64,000 bases of DNA from Belnapia mucosa (lineage in GTDB: Bacteria; Pseudomonadota; Alphaproteobacteria; Acetobacterales; Acetobacteraceae), in NCBI RefSeq assembly GCF_016775475.1, contig NZ_JAEUXJ010000001.1, positions 682,001-746,000 on the forward strand, in the 5' to 3' direction. Made by a program: the position numbers and the translations under genes. Below the pieces are notes generated by a model. That model had not been told where the DNA came from and ran no database searches. It saw nothing but the letters and a program-made list of their open reading frames with translations. Shown in pieces: positions 1 through 8,590 of the stretch (positions are counted from its first letter, which is position 1; each line of letters starts with the position of its first letter).

Positions 1-157
1 GCGGATCGACCACACCCTGGGCGAGGGCGCAGGCCAGCGCCGCATCCAGTGCATTGCCGCCGGCGGCGAGCATGGTAGCGCCGGCCTCCACCGCCTCGGG
101 CTGCGGCGCCACGATCATGGCGTGGGACTTCGGCAGGCGGCGGGGCGGGCGGGGCAT
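1..157 (-). CDS. Gamma-glutamyltransferase, N-terminal part (runs off window)
   Basis: The minus-strand frame translates to a GGT-type N-terminus: a short basic lead, then MIVAPQPEAVEAGATMLAAG followed by GNALDAALACALAQ, the usual first helix of Ntn-hydrolase gamma-glutamyltranspeptidases. The gene continues past base 1, so the catalytic Thr is not visible. The ATG at 157 is preferred over the in-frame ATG at 175 because AGGGAAGG lies just upstream of it. It starts 22 bases after the stop of the VOC gene and is probably its operon partner. No signal peptide is evident, so cytoplasmic action is likely (inference). A second, complete GGT homologue lies at 5895-7469. Confidence 0.8.
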   Translation of the reverse strand, partial: MPRPPRRLPKSHAMIVAPQPEAVEAGATMLAAGGNALDAALACALAQGVVDP

Positions 158-179
158 CGGCAATCCTTCCCTCATGATC

Positions 180-1181
180 CTATTCGGCGGCGCGCAGTCC
201 ATCCCACCAGGCGCATTCGCCGGGCATGAGCTGGTGGTTGCCCGGCAGCACCTGCACCGGGGCCCTCTCGCCATCGGCCGCGGCCTTCAGCCGCAGCCGC
301 CGCGCCTCGGCCCGCATCTCGGGCGAGCCCCAGCGCCGCTCATGGCCCCAGAGGCTGGGGCCGGAGGTCATCTCGACAGCCTGCCAACTCGCCGGGTCGA
401 TGGCGCGGCCGCCCCAGCCATATTCGACCATGAAGCCGCCCGGCGTCGCGGCGTAGAAGCTGGTCATGAAGTCGTTGGTGTGGCGGCCGAGGCTGGTGGC
501 GACCCGGCCTTCCTCCAGCATCGCCAAGTCATAGCCCTGGCCGACATCGTCAAGGCTGAACAGTTCCAGCATCAGGTGGTGCAGCCCGGCACGGCCGGTC
601 TCGATCAGCGCCAGGGAATGGTGGCGCGGATTCACATGCAGGAAGGTGGCGTGGAAGGGGTTGGTGACGTAGTCGGAGACGCCGAAGCCCAACAGGTCGC
701 GGTAGAAGGGCAGGGCATCCGCCATCCGCGGCACGGTCAGCACCGCATGCCCCATGCCGAGCGGCCCGGTGCGGAAGCCGCTGATGCAGCGGCCGGGGCG
801 GAAGGGCTCGTCGCTGCGCTCGGCGCCATGGTGGATCTCCACCCGGTTGCCGAGCGGATCCTGGGTGACGACCAGCCCGGCGACGCGGCGCTGGGCCGCC
901 AGCGCGGGATCACCCCAGGCCACCGCGACCCCGGCCGCATCCAGCCGCGCCGCCAGGGCCTGGAGTGCGGCGGCATCCGCCACCTCCCAGCCGAAGAACC
1001 GGGCGCCGTTGCCGCGGCCCGGGACCACCACCAGCCGCTGCCGGCGGTCATCCATGCGAAAGACCAAGCCGCCGGCGCCCCGCTCGGCGAGTTGCAGGCC
1101 GAGCAGCCGGGTGCCGAAGGCGACCCAATCCTCAGGCGCCGTGGCCTCGATCCCGACATAGCCCAGCGCCTGGATGGTCAT
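180..1181 (-). CDS. VOC-family protein resembling type I extradiol dioxygenase
   Basis: 333 residues with two vicinal-oxygen-chelate modules. The C-terminal module keeps the extradiol (BphC-type) metal set: His145 in GMGHAVLT, His201/202 in GLHHLMLE and Glu253 in VEYGWG, plus supporting HTND and SFY motifs. Family members cleave catechols next to a hydroxyl group using Fe(II), acting in the cytoplasm. The length matches single-chain 2,3-dihydroxybiphenyl 1,2-dioxygenases (about 290-330). The start ATG overlaps the stop of the upstream 500-residue gene by 4 bp, so the two are translationally coupled, and the GGT gene follows. The substrate cannot be told from sequence; a non-aromatic role remains possible. 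Confidence 0.8.
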   Translation of the reverse strand: MTIQALGYVGIEATAPEDWVAFGTRLLGLQLAERGAGGLVFRMDDRRQRLVVVPGRGNGARFFGWEVADAAALQALAARLDAAGVAVAWGDPALAAQRRVAGLVVTQDPLGNRVEIHHGAERSDEPFRPGRCISGFRTGPLGMGHAVLTVPRMADALPFYRDLLGFGVSDYVTNPFHATFLHVNPRHHSLALIETGRAGLHHLMLELFSLDDVGQGYDLAMLEEGRVATSLGRHTNDFMTSFYAATPGGFMVEYGWGGRAIDPASWQAVEMTSGPSLWGHERRWGSPEMRAEARRLRLKAAADGERAPVQVLPGNHQLMPGECAWWDGLRAAE

Positions 1182-2680
1182 GACGCGGCCGCCTCCCCAT
1201 CGGCCGGCATCTCCAGCAGCAGGTCCAGCTCCATCCCCGGCAGGATGGGGATGCCGTACCAGCCGATCTCAGTCGGGTGCCAGCCTTCTTCGCGGAAATG
1301 GTAGGCCCGATGCGTGGCGGTGTCGAAGGTGAAGCGCAGCCGGGCCGGGGGGCAGTAGCCGGTATCGGCGGTGAAGCGGAAGGCCCGGACCGCCTCCTCC
1401 TCCGCCGCCACCCGGGCCTGGGCCAGCCGGACGCGCAGGGTACGGAGCCGGCCCGGAACCTGTGGGTCGAGATAGAGGAAACCCTGCAGTGCCCCATCAC
1501 CGGCCGGACCGGCGCAGCGCAGGCGGAGGCGCGTGGCGCCCCCGTCCTCGGTGATGTCGAAGCCGAGGCGCAGCTTGGCACCGGTCTTCTCCATCATCAG
1601 GAAGGCGGCACCGGCCGGCGCACCGATGTCCTCGAGCGGCAGCTTCTGGCCGGTGGCCTCGATCACCTGATCGGGAAGGCTGCCGCTTCGGCTGGCGCCC
1701 TGGCCCCACCAGCGGGCCGTGAAGGGCCGCCAGGCCTCCCGCGCCCGGAGCGTCGCCGCCAGGCGTTCCAGCAGGCCGCGCTGGACCAGCATCCGGTCTT
1801 GGTCGCCGGCCGCGACGGCATCGGCGAGCTCGGCCAGCAGGGCGCGGCTCCAGGGCTGCACCACCGCCGCGGTCTCGATCGCCTGCGGACTGCGCTCGAA
1901 CCATTTGAAGGCACAGATATGCGGCGGGAAATGCTGCGCCATGGTCAGGATGTCGGCGAAATCGACATTGCTGCTGCGCGACTGGGACGGCACCTGGCGG
2001 TCCCAGAAGACATGGCAGACATAGGTGTAGCGGCCGGAACCGAGGCTGGCGAAGCAGGTGCCGGGCAGCACCTCCTCGATCGGCACCGGCAGATCCGGTC
2101 GCATCGTGGCGCCGAGCCGGGCCAGCGCATCCAGGCGGTCATGCAGCAGAGCCCAGTCGGACCGCGCGGCGAAAAGCCCCTCGATCTGGTTGCTGGTGGC
2201 GTGGGTGATACCCCATTCGCGCTTCAGCAGGCCGATATACTCCGGCATCTGCCGAACGAAGCGCCAGTGCCATTCCTTCGGCAGATCCTCGAGGTCGAGC
2301 CGCGTCTCGTTATGGCTCGCGGCAAGGGCCGAGAGCGCCGCCGGCAGGTCGAAGCGCCGCACCATCAGGCTGTTGGAGGCGAGGGCCGAGAAATGGCTGA
2401 AGTCCGGCACATGCTCCAGCGCGAAGCCGAAGCTCTCCAGATGCCCGGCCAGGATGGTGTGGTCCCAGAGCCGGCGCTGGAAGCCGCCATTGATGAGGAA
2501 GACCCGGTCGCTGAGAGCATGCAGCGCCGGGTCGATCGCCCGCCCCTGCGGCAGGTTCAGGACCAGGACGGATTCCGGGCCGGTATAGGCGAGGAAAGTC
2601 TCGATGCAGGGCTGGAGGAAGGTTTCAGACTCGTTGAAGAGCTGGGAGAATACGACCCGTCCCGCCGGGGCATTGTCCAT
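1178..2680 (-). CDS. Unrecognised 500-residue protein, first gene of a coupled operon
   Basis: I do not recognise this protein. It has no signal peptide or obvious membrane segment. The first 150 residues alternate beta-like stretches (RVVFSQLF, SVLVLNLP, DRVFLING) with helices and a segment HFSALASNSLMVRRFDLP faintly like core-2/I-branching glycosyltransferases. The C-terminal 200 residues look like a separate beta-rich domain ending WYGIPILPGMELDLLLEMP. It is coupled by a 4-bp overlap to the VOC dioxygenase-like gene. A role in surface polysaccharide is only a guess; profile or structure comparison would decide. The ATG at 2680 is the most upstream sensible start. Confidence 0.7.
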   Translation of the reverse strand: MDNAPAGRVVFSQLFNESETFLQPCIETFLAYTGPESVLVLNLPQGRAIDPALHALSDRVFLINGGFQRRLWDHTILAGHLESFGFALEHVPDFSHFSALASNSLMVRRFDLPAALSALAASHNETRLDLEDLPKEWHWRFVRQMPEYIGLLKREWGITHATSNQIEGLFAARSDWALLHDRLDALARLGATMRPDLPVPIEEVLPGTCFASLGSGRYTYVCHVFWDRQVPSQSRSSNVDFADILTMAQHFPPHICAFKWFERSPQAIETAAVVQPWSRALLAELADAVAAGDQDRMLVQRGLLERLAATLRAREAWRPFTARWWGQGASRSGSLPDQVIEATGQKLPLEDIGAPAGAAFLMMEKTGAKLRLGFDITEDGGATRLRLRCAGPAGDGALQGFLYLDPQVPGRLRTLRVRLAQARVAAEEEAVRAFRFTADTGYCPPARLRFTFDTATHRAYHFREEGWHPTEIGWYGIPILPGMELDLLLEMPADGEAAAS

Positions 2681-2769
2681 GATGGCAGCCTGCTGGTTCT
2701 ATCGGCCGGCCATCCTTGCGCGGCGGCGCGGCGGGCCGTCAAGCCTTTCACGCCGCCGGTTGGTGCTTC

Positions 2770-3849
2770 TCAGGCGGCCAGCCGCACATGGCTCCGGCAG
2801 GTCATCAGCGGCTGGATGCGCTGGCCGAAATTATCCATGCCGGCCAGGAAATCGTCGAAGGTCAGCATGATGCCTTTCACCCCCGGCATCGTCGCCGCCT
2901 CGTCCAGCATCCGCGCCACGCTGGCATAGGAGCCGACCAGCGTGCCCATGTTGAAATTGATTGGCGAGGGGGAGCGCTGGATCGCCGCCGCCATGGAGGT
3001 CGCCTCGGTATTCACATCGGCGGCCGCATGGCCGAGCAGATGCGCCAGCGCCTCGCGGTCGGCGCCGCGATTGTAGAGATCCCATTTCGCCAACGCCGCC
3101 TCGTCCGTCTCGTCGGCGATGACCATGTAGAGGATATAGGAGCCGACATCGCGCCCGGTCTTCTCCGCCGCCGCCAGCATCCGCCGCGGCACGTCGATGC
3201 ATTGGCGCGGTGCGTTCACGCCCTCGCCGAGGGCGAAATTGAAGTCGCAATAGCGGGCGGCGAATTCCATGCCGCGATCGCTCTGCCCCGCCGCCACCAG
3301 CTTGATCGGGACCGAGGGTGGGGGACTCAGCTTGCACTGGTCCATCTGGAAGAACTCGCCCTTGAGGTCGCTGGTCCCGGTCTCCCACAGCTCCCGCAGG
3401 ATCCGGACATATTCGGTGCTGTAGTCGTAGCGCTTGGCGAAATGCGCATCGCCGGGCCAGAGGCCCATCTGGCTGTATTCGACCTTGTGCCAGCCGGAGA
3501 CGATGTTCACCCCGAACCGCCCGCCCGAGATGCTGTCGATGGTGGTCGCCATCCGGGCGACAATGGCGGGCGGGATCGTCAGCACCGCGGTCGAGGCATA
3601 GAGCCTGATCCGCGAGGTGACGGAGGCGAGCCCCGCCATCAGCGTGAAGCTTTCGAGCCCATGGTCCCAGAACTCGGTCGGCCCGCCGAAGCCGTGGAGC
3701 TTGATCATCGACAGCGCGAAATCGAGGCCATAGGCTTCCGCCTTCTGCACCACCTGCCGGTTCAGCTCGAAGCTCGGCATGTATTGCGGCGAGGTGGCGG
3801 AGATCAGCCAGCCATTGTTGTTGATCGGGATGAAGACGCCGATATCCAT
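2770..3849 (-). CDS. rutA: Pyrimidine monooxygenase RutA
   Basis: Close match to RutA, the FMN-dependent class C (luciferase-like) monooxygenase that opens the uracil ring: the start [18 protein letters not shown], then [77 protein letters not shown] and [10 protein letters not shown] all follow the family. At 359 residues it has the usual length. I place the start at 3849, preceded by AGGGG, because known RutA proteins start there; the frame is open to 3888. No rutB-G genes or flavin reductase are visible nearby. It is divergent, across 62 bp, from a polysaccharide deacetylase gene. Confidence 0.9.
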   Translation of the reverse strand: MDIGVFIPINNNGWLISATSPQYMPSFELNRQVVQKAEAYGLDFALSMIKLHGFGGPTEFWDHGLESFTLMAGLASVTSRIRLYASTAVLTIPPAIVARMATTIDSISGGRFGVNIVSGWHKVEYSQMGLWPGDAHFAKRYDYSTEYVRILRELWETGTSDLKGEFFQMDQCKLSPPPSVPIKLVAAGQSDRGMEFAARYCDFNFALGEGVNAPRQCIDVPRRMLAAAEKTGRDVGSYILYMVIADETDEAALAKWDLYNRGADREALAHLLGHAAADVNTEATSMAAAIQRSPSPINFNMGTLVGSYASVARMLDEAATMPGVKGIMLTFDDFLAGMDNFGQRIQPLMTCRSHVRLAA

Positions 3850-3911
3850 GGTTTCGCCCCTGTTGCGCAGCGGCATTCGGCGCAGCAATCGGCATGCCAG
3901 GAGGGGGAGCG

Positions 3912-4805
3912 ATGACGATGACGGAGAAGCCCTGGGAATGGTCCGAGCCGCATTGGCGGCGCCTGGTCGGCAATGCCCGCGCCGGGCGGAGCCTCGCGCC
4001 GCGCGCCTGGCCGGGCGGGGCGCGCTGCTGCGTCACCCTCTCCTTCGATGCGGATCACGAGACCATTCCGCTGCGCGATGCCGATAGCAGCCCGATGCGC
4101 ATCAGCCAGGGGCAATATGGCAGCCGCCAGGGCGTGCCGCGCATCCGCGCCCTGCTGGCCCGCCACGGCCTCCGGGCCAGCTTCTTCTATCCCGCCGTCT
4201 CCGGCCTGCTGCATCCGGAGGAGATTCGGGCGGTGGCCGATGAGGGCCATGAGATCGGCATCCATTCCTGGATCCATGAGGCGAACACCGCACTGCCGCC
4301 GGAGGTCGAGCGTGAGCTCACCTTGCGCGCCGCCGATACGCTGGAACATCTCTCGGGCCGCCGCCCGGTCGGCATCCGGACCGCGAGCTGGGATTTCTCG
4401 ACCGATACCCTGTCGATCATCCGCGAGCTCGGCCTGCTCTATGACAGCAGCCTGATGGCCGATGACGATCCCTATGAGCTGCTCGACCAGGGGCTGCCGA
4501 CCGGCATCGTCGAGCTGCCGCCCGAATGGATCCGCGACGACGCACCCTACTTCAACTTCGTTCGCTTCAGCGCGCTCCGGCCCTATACCGCACCCTCGGC
4601 GGTGGAGGAGATCTTCCGCGCCGAATTCGACGGCGCCCATGCGGAAGGCGGGATGTTCCTGCTGACGATGCACCCGCATGTCATCGGCCATCGCAGCCGC
4701 ATCGCCCTGCTGGACCGGCTCATCGAATACATGCGGTCCAAGGGCGATGTCTGGTTCGCCACCCATGCCGAGGTGGCGCAATATGTGAAGGACCAGGCGG
4801 GCTGA
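3912..4805 (+). CDS. Polysaccharide deacetylase family protein (PuuE/HP0310-like)
   Basis: 297-residue NodB-fold hydrolase. Visible motifs are LSFDADHET (Asp46, Asp48: motif 1), HSWIHE (HxxxH metal motif), RTASWDFS (motif 3 position) and a late HPHVIGH with the catalytic His. The absence of a signal peptide and the FDADHE form suit the PuuE-allantoinase/peptidoglycan-deacetylase-like branch, which includes cytoplasmic amidases acting on small cyclic amides. The ATG at 3912 is preceded by GGAGGGGGAGCG, better than the in-frame ATG at 3894. Divergent from rutA; sharing a 62-bp promoter region suggests a link to pyrimidine or ureide breakdown, which is inference. Confidence 0.85.
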   Translation: MTMTEKPWEWSEPHWRRLVGNARAGRSLAPRAWPGGARCCVTLSFDADHETIPLRDADSSPMRISQGQYGSRQGVPRIRALLARHGLRASFFYPAVSGLLHPEEIRAVADEGHEIGIHSWIHEANTALPPEVERELTLRAADTLEHLSGRRPVGIRTASWDFSTDTLSIIRELGLLYDSSLMADDDPYELLDQGLPTGIVELPPEWIRDDAPYFNFVRFSALRPYTAPSAVEEIFRAEFDGAHAEGGMFLLTMHPHVIGHRSRIALLDRLIEYMRSKGDVWFATHAEVAQYVKDQAG

Positions 4806-4811
4806 GGCGCC

Positions 4812-5789
4812 TCAGCTCGCCACGATATTGGCGCCGCGGGCGACGCCGGTCCATTTGCGCATATAGGTCTCGATGAAGTTGGCATAGGCCGGGCCGGTCA
4901 GCGGCGGCTCGGCGGGGAAGACGGCCAGCTCCTCCATCCGCGCCCGGACTTCGGGCCGGCCGAGCACGGCCTGCGCCACTTCGGTGATGCGGGCGCCGAT
5001 CGCGGGCGGCAGGCTCTTCGGGGCGGAGAAGCCCATCCAGGCCGTCGCCGTCGCCTCGCCCAGGCCGAGTTCGGCCAGGGTCGGCACATCCGGCAGGACG
5101 GCGATGCGGCGCGGCGTGCTGACCGCCAGCGGTCGCAGCGGCCCGCCCTCCCGCATCTGCGGCACGAGGCCGGCGATCGGCTCGAAGATGCTCTCGATGG
5201 CGCCGGCCAGCAGGTCCTGCAAGGCCGGCGCCGTACCGCGATAGGGGACATGCTCCAGCTTCGCCCCGCCTGCCTCGCGCGCCAGCACCTCGCCCTGGAG
5301 ATGGCCGATGGAGCCGATGCCGGAGGTGCCGAAGCGGATGCCGGTGGCCCGCGCCCGGGCGAGATAGTCCTGCGCCGTGGCGATGCCGGAGCTGCGCTGC
5401 ACCATCAGCGCGGTCGGCGTCTCGCAGATCAGGGTCAGATGGGCGAAGTCGCTGACCGGGTCATAGGGAAGCTGCGGATAGACGCCGGGCGCGATGCCAT
5501 GCGGCGAGGCATGGCTGACCGCCAGCGTGTAGCCATCCGGCGCCGCCTTCGCCACGACATCGGCGCCGATGGTCCCGCCGGCGCCGGGCCGGTTCTCGAC
5601 CACCACCGTCTGGCCCATCGCCTCGGTCATCGCCGGAACCATCACCCGGGTCACGCTGTCGGCGAAGCCGCCGGGCGGGAAGGGGATGACGATCCGGACC
5701 TGCTGCCGGCCAGGCCAGGCACCGGATTGGGCAAGGGCCGGGCTGGCGAGGGTGGCGGCGGCGAGGGCAAGCAGATGGCGGCGATGCAT
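4812..5789 (-). CDS. Bug/TctC tripartite tricarboxylate receptor (copy 1)
   Basis: 325-residue periplasmic binding protein of the Bug family, the extracytoplasmic receptor of TctABC-type importers for carboxylates. It has a Sec/Tat-like signal (RRHLLALAAATLASPALAQ), the family pattern VRIVIPFPPGG, VVENRPGAGG, AAPDGYTL, then LEHVPYRGTAP and VLPDVPTLAELG. The ATG at 5789 has GGAG 7 bases upstream. It is downstream of the 524-residue GGT gene on the same strand, with 105 bp between them that can form competing RNA structures (separate entry). No tctA/tctB lies next to it, so it must use a distant permease or act as a sensor. Confidence 0.9.
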   Translation of the reverse strand: MHRRHLLALAAATLASPALAQSGAWPGRQQVRIVIPFPPGGFADSVTRVMVPAMTEAMGQTVVVENRPGAGGTIGADVVAKAAPDGYTLAVSHASPHGIAPGVYPQLPYDPVSDFAHLTLICETPTALMVQRSSGIATAQDYLARARATGIRFGTSGIGSIGHLQGEVLAREAGGAKLEHVPYRGTAPALQDLLAGAIESIFEPIAGLVPQMREGGPLRPLAVSTPRRIAVLPDVPTLAELGLGEATATAWMGFSAPKSLPPAIGARITEVAQAVLGRPEVRARMEELAVFPAEPPLTGPAYANFIETYMRKWTGVARGANIVAS

Positions 5790-5794
5790 GAATG

Positions 5795-5872
5795 CGCTCC
5801 GTCAGGGCAGCGTCCCCGCCGGCCTGCCCAAGGATGCCGCAGCGGCAGCATCCGTGGTTCAGCCGGCGGAGC
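5795..5872 (-). promoter_or_regulatory. Possible structured leader masking the Shine-Dalgarno of the tctC-like gene
   Basis: In the minus-strand RNA, GCUCCG (5872-5867) is exactly complementary to CGGAGC (5801-5796), which holds the GGAG ribosome site of the downstream receptor. Inside that stem are two more perfect 6-bp hairpins: 5832-5837 with 5848-5853, and 5805-5810 with 5824-5829. A competing exact 8-bp pairing joins 5869-5862 with 5823-5816 and would free the Shine-Dalgarno. This three-way-junction layout is riboswitch-like, but I match it to no known class. In DNA this GC-rich such pairings also arise by chance. Confidence 0.35.
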
Positions 5873-5894
5873 CTCACCCTCGGTCACGCAATCC

Positions 5895-7469
5895 CTATGC
5901 CGCGACGGCGCCGCTCCAGGGGCTCATCGCATCGCTGATGCCAGTGAGCGTTCCGCCGGGCCCACGCCGGATCAGGTTCGGGCAGGCGAAGTTCAACGGC
6001 ATGACCGAATGCTCGACCAGTTCCGGCTCGCCGGGCAGCGCCGCCAGCACCTTGGGCGGCAGGCGCCGGTCGGCGGTGACGCCATCGGGGCCGGAGACAT
6101 CGATCCGCGGATGATGCGCCGCCGCCTCTGGCTCCATGCCGAATTCGGCGACGAAGGAGAGCAGCTGCAACACCGCCGCCATGATCCGCCGCCCGCCCGA
6201 GGCACCCGCCGCAATCTCCGGCTGATCGCCGGCAGCGAGGATGATCGGCGACATATTGGTCAGCGGCCGCTTGCCCGGCGCGATGGCATTCGGCGTGCCC
6301 GGCTGCGGGTCGAACCACATGACGCCGTTGTTCATCAAGACGCCGGAGGTCGGAAGCACGACGCGCGAGCCCATGGAGGAGAGCAGCGTCGTCGTCATCG
6401 CCACCATCATGCCGTCCTTGTCGCAGGCGGTCAGATGGGTGGTGCAGGTCTCGGCACCCTTCGGTTCGGCATCGCCGAGGCCGGCCAGGCGCTCGGCATA
6501 GGCGGCCTGCATGGCCCGCGCCAGCCGGCCGTACCATTCGGCCGAGGGTGTTGCGCCGTCGATCGGCGCATCCGCCATCAGCTCCAGCACCCGGGTCATG
6601 GTGGGGGCGGCGGTCAGCCCATTCGAGAGCATCAGCGTCCGCCCACGCCAGGGCACAGGCTTGGCTGGCAGCACCCGGGCACGGCAATTCGCCAGATCGG
6701 CCGCCGAGAGGATGCCGCCCATCGCCTTCACATCGGCGGCGATCTGGGCCGCGATCTCGCCCTCGTAGAAGTCACGCAGCCCCGCATGCTGCAGCCGCTC
6801 CAGCGTCGCCGGCAGGTTGCCGAGGGTGAAGAAGCCGGGCGAGCCCTGATAGGGCGCGACCGGCGGCAGCCCGTTCGGCAGGTAGATTCGGGCACTCTCG
6901 GGATAGAGCCGCAGTACGCTGGCCGAGGAGGCGACCTTCAGCGTGGTGTACCAATCGGCCGGCAGGCCGCGCTTCGCGAGCGCAACGGCCGGGGCCAGCA
7001 CCTCGCGGATGGGCAGGCGACCATGCCGCTCATGCAGCAGGGCATAGCCGGCGACGGCCGAGGGGATGACGAAGGAGAGCGGCCCATGGATGTTGCGGTC
7101 GCCCTCCACCTCCGGCCAGGCGAACAGGTCCTGCTTCATCCGCCCGGTCAGCGGGAAGGCGGAGGCATCGAGTCCCGCCGGCGCGACCGGGCCGAAATCC
7201 ACGGTTTCCGCGGGGGACATGCCGGGCTTCATCACCTGGGCGAAGCCGATGCCGCCGAGGCCGCTGTTCCAGGGCTCCAGCGTGGCCAGCGCGAAGGCGG
7301 TGGCGACGGCCGCATCGGCCGCGGTGCCGCCGGCACGGAGCATGGCGGCGCCCGCCTCCGCCGCGACCTTCACCTGGGAAACGACCATCCCCCCGGCGCC
7401 TTGGGCGCCCGGCTTGCGGATGGACCAGTTCTGCGTGTCGTGCTGGGGGAGGGGAAAGCTATCCGGCAT
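5895..7469 (-). CDS. Gamma-glutamyltransferase family protein
   Basis: 524-residue Ntn-hydrolase of the gamma-glutamyltranspeptidase family, which self-cleaves before a Thr and transfers or hydrolyses gamma-glutamyl groups. Seen: GLGGIGF, the cleavage/catalytic Thr343 in CTTHLTACDKDG, NNGVMWFDP, PLTNMSPIIL and GASGGRRIM. There is no signal peptide, unlike periplasmic GGTs such as that of E. coli. The site of the substrate-carboxylate Arg (family DFRE) reads VDFGPVAPAG, so that Arg appears absent and the substrate may not be glutathione. It precedes a Bug receptor gene and follows a GntR regulator, both on the same strand. Confidence 0.88.
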   Translation of the reverse strand: MPDSFPLPQHDTQNWSIRKPGAQGAGGMVVSQVKVAAEAGAAMLRAGGTAADAAVATAFALATLEPWNSGLGGIGFAQVMKPGMSPAETVDFGPVAPAGLDASAFPLTGRMKQDLFAWPEVEGDRNIHGPLSFVIPSAVAGYALLHERHGRLPIREVLAPAVALAKRGLPADWYTTLKVASSASVLRLYPESARIYLPNGLPPVAPYQGSPGFFTLGNLPATLERLQHAGLRDFYEGEIAAQIAADVKAMGGILSAADLANCRARVLPAKPVPWRGRTLMLSNGLTAAPTMTRVLELMADAPIDGATPSAEWYGRLARAMQAAYAERLAGLGDAEPKGAETCTTHLTACDKDGMMVAMTTTLLSSMGSRVVLPTSGVLMNNGVMWFDPQPGTPNAIAPGKRPLTNMSPIILAAGDQPEIAAGASGGRRIMAAVLQLLSFVAEFGMEPEAAAHHPRIDVSGPDGVTADRRLPPKVLAALPGEPELVEHSVMPLNFACPNLIRRGPGGTLTGISDAMSPWSGAVAA

Positions 7470-7543
7470 GGTGGCCTGTGCTCCGGCGTCGGGTCAGGCG
7501 GGCATCGTCCCGCCGCCGCGCCGGGGCGGCAAGCCCCGCCGTG

Positions 7544-8311
7544 TCAGAGACCGGCGGGCAGCTTCCGCCGTTCGGCAAGGACCCGCTCGAAATCGAAGGA
7601 GAGGTTCCAGTTCACATGCTGCTCCAGCCGGGCGAGGGCGGTCGCCTCGTCACCGGCGACCAGCGCCTCGATCAGCGCGCGATGCTCGGCCTCGGGCGTG
7701 CGGACGGGACCGGTCTGCTGCGCCAGGCCCCAGACCACAGCCAGTTGCCGCGAGAGGCTCTGCCAGAGCGCGAGCAACGGGGCATTGCCGGAAGCGCGAC
7801 AGAGCTCGGCATGGAAATCGCCGTCCGCGACGACGATCAGCGCCGGGTCGCCGAGCTGGGCGACATGGGCATAGGTGGCGGCGGCGGCGGCGAGTCCGTT
7901 GAAACGCTCCGGTCCGCCGGGCTGGGCCAGCGCCTCCCGCACCGCCAGCATCTCGAGCGCGAGGCGCACCCGCATCAGCGCGGCGACGCCGGCATTGGTT
8001 ACCTGCATCAGCCGCATGCCCTTATAGGGCGTGCTGACGACGATGCCCTGGCTCTCCAGCAGGCGGAGGGCTTCCCGCACCGGCACGCGGCTGATGCCGA
8101 GGTCGCGGGCGATTTCCGCCTCGACCAGGCGGTCGCCGGGGAGGAAAAGGCCACGGGCGGCGGCAGCGACGATCGCCTCCGCGGCCTGCTCCACCATGGT
8201 CCGCGGCTGGACGGGCGAAAGCCGCCTGGCCTCGGCCAGGCGAGGGTCCGCTGACGCGGAGATCAGGCCGGCAGGCGCATCGTCCCGCGCCCGGAGATCC
8301 CGAACAGCCAC
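7544..8311 (-). CDS. GntR-family (FCD domain) transcriptional regulator
   Basis: 255 residues. An N-terminal winged helix (about 40-105: AAEAIVAAAARGLFLPGDRL, EAEIARDLGISRVPVREALR, LESQGIV) is followed by an all-helical FCD ligand domain (about 115-240) with the metal-binding pattern DGDFHAEL, and LIEALVAGDEATALARLEQH. FadR-subfamily regulators usually repress nearby catabolic or transport genes until a carboxylate inducer binds. The start is GTG at 8311 with AGGGG six bases upstream. It lies just upstream of the GGT and Bug receptor genes on the same strand, its likely targets (inference). Confidence 0.9.
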   Translation of the reverse strand: MAVRDLRARDDAPAGLISASADPRLAEARRLSPVQPRTMVEQAAEAIVAAAARGLFLPGDRLVEAEIARDLGISRVPVREALRLLESQGIVVSTPYKGMRLMQVTNAGVAALMRVRLALEMLAVREALAQPGGPERFNGLAAAAATYAHVAQLGDPALIVVADGDFHAELCRASGNAPLLALWQSLSRQLAVVWGLAQQTGPVRTPEAEHRALIEALVAGDEATALARLEQHVNWNLSFDFERVLAERRKLPAGL

Positions 8312-8353
8312 CTGTGACCCCTGTTCAATCGCGAAGAGCTGAAGTGTAATTTC

Positions 8354-8365
8354 AACCTAATGGTT
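8354..8365. promoter_or_regulatory. Short inverted repeat upstream of the GntR gene
   Basis: AACC-TAAT-GGTT, a 4+4+4 inverted repeat in the most AT-rich part of the 279-bp space between the GntR start and the thioesterase start. FCD regulators often bind short palindromes in their own promoters, so it is a plausible autoregulatory operator. Eight matched bases are weak evidence. The rest of this space holds no gene I can support. Confidence 0.25.
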
Positions 8366-8590
8366 TGCATAGGGCCGGTTCGGGCGTGATCCGTTGCCTT
8401 CGGGCTGATGCGGAGGGCATCCAGGGCTCGGCGCTGTTCAGAAATGGCGGAAATCCGCCAAAATCAACCTCGCCTGGCGGCTAAGCCATGGCGTTGCAAG
8501 AATACAACACTGTGGTCTATTCGCGGACGGGCCGCTGCTTCCCGCCGGGCTGCGGGCGAGCCAGACTGCGCCGGAGGCAGGGGGCAGGCC

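Noticed and set aside
2770..4805. Complete rut operon
   Set aside because: Only rutA is present; the divergent gene is a NodB-fold deacetylase and not the isochorismatase-like RutB.
5790..5894. Known riboswitch (TPP, glycine, cobalamin, guanidine) before the Bug receptor gene
   Set aside because: The three-way layout is suggestive, but the conserved sequence blocks of these classes are absent.
5250..7874. A plus-strand open frame of 874 codons
   Set aside because: It lies antisense to the Bug, GGT and GntR genes, has Arg/Gly/His-rich composition and no family motif; in this GC-rich DNA such antisense frames are shadows. The same holds for the long frames at 21593-23566 and 29260-31026.
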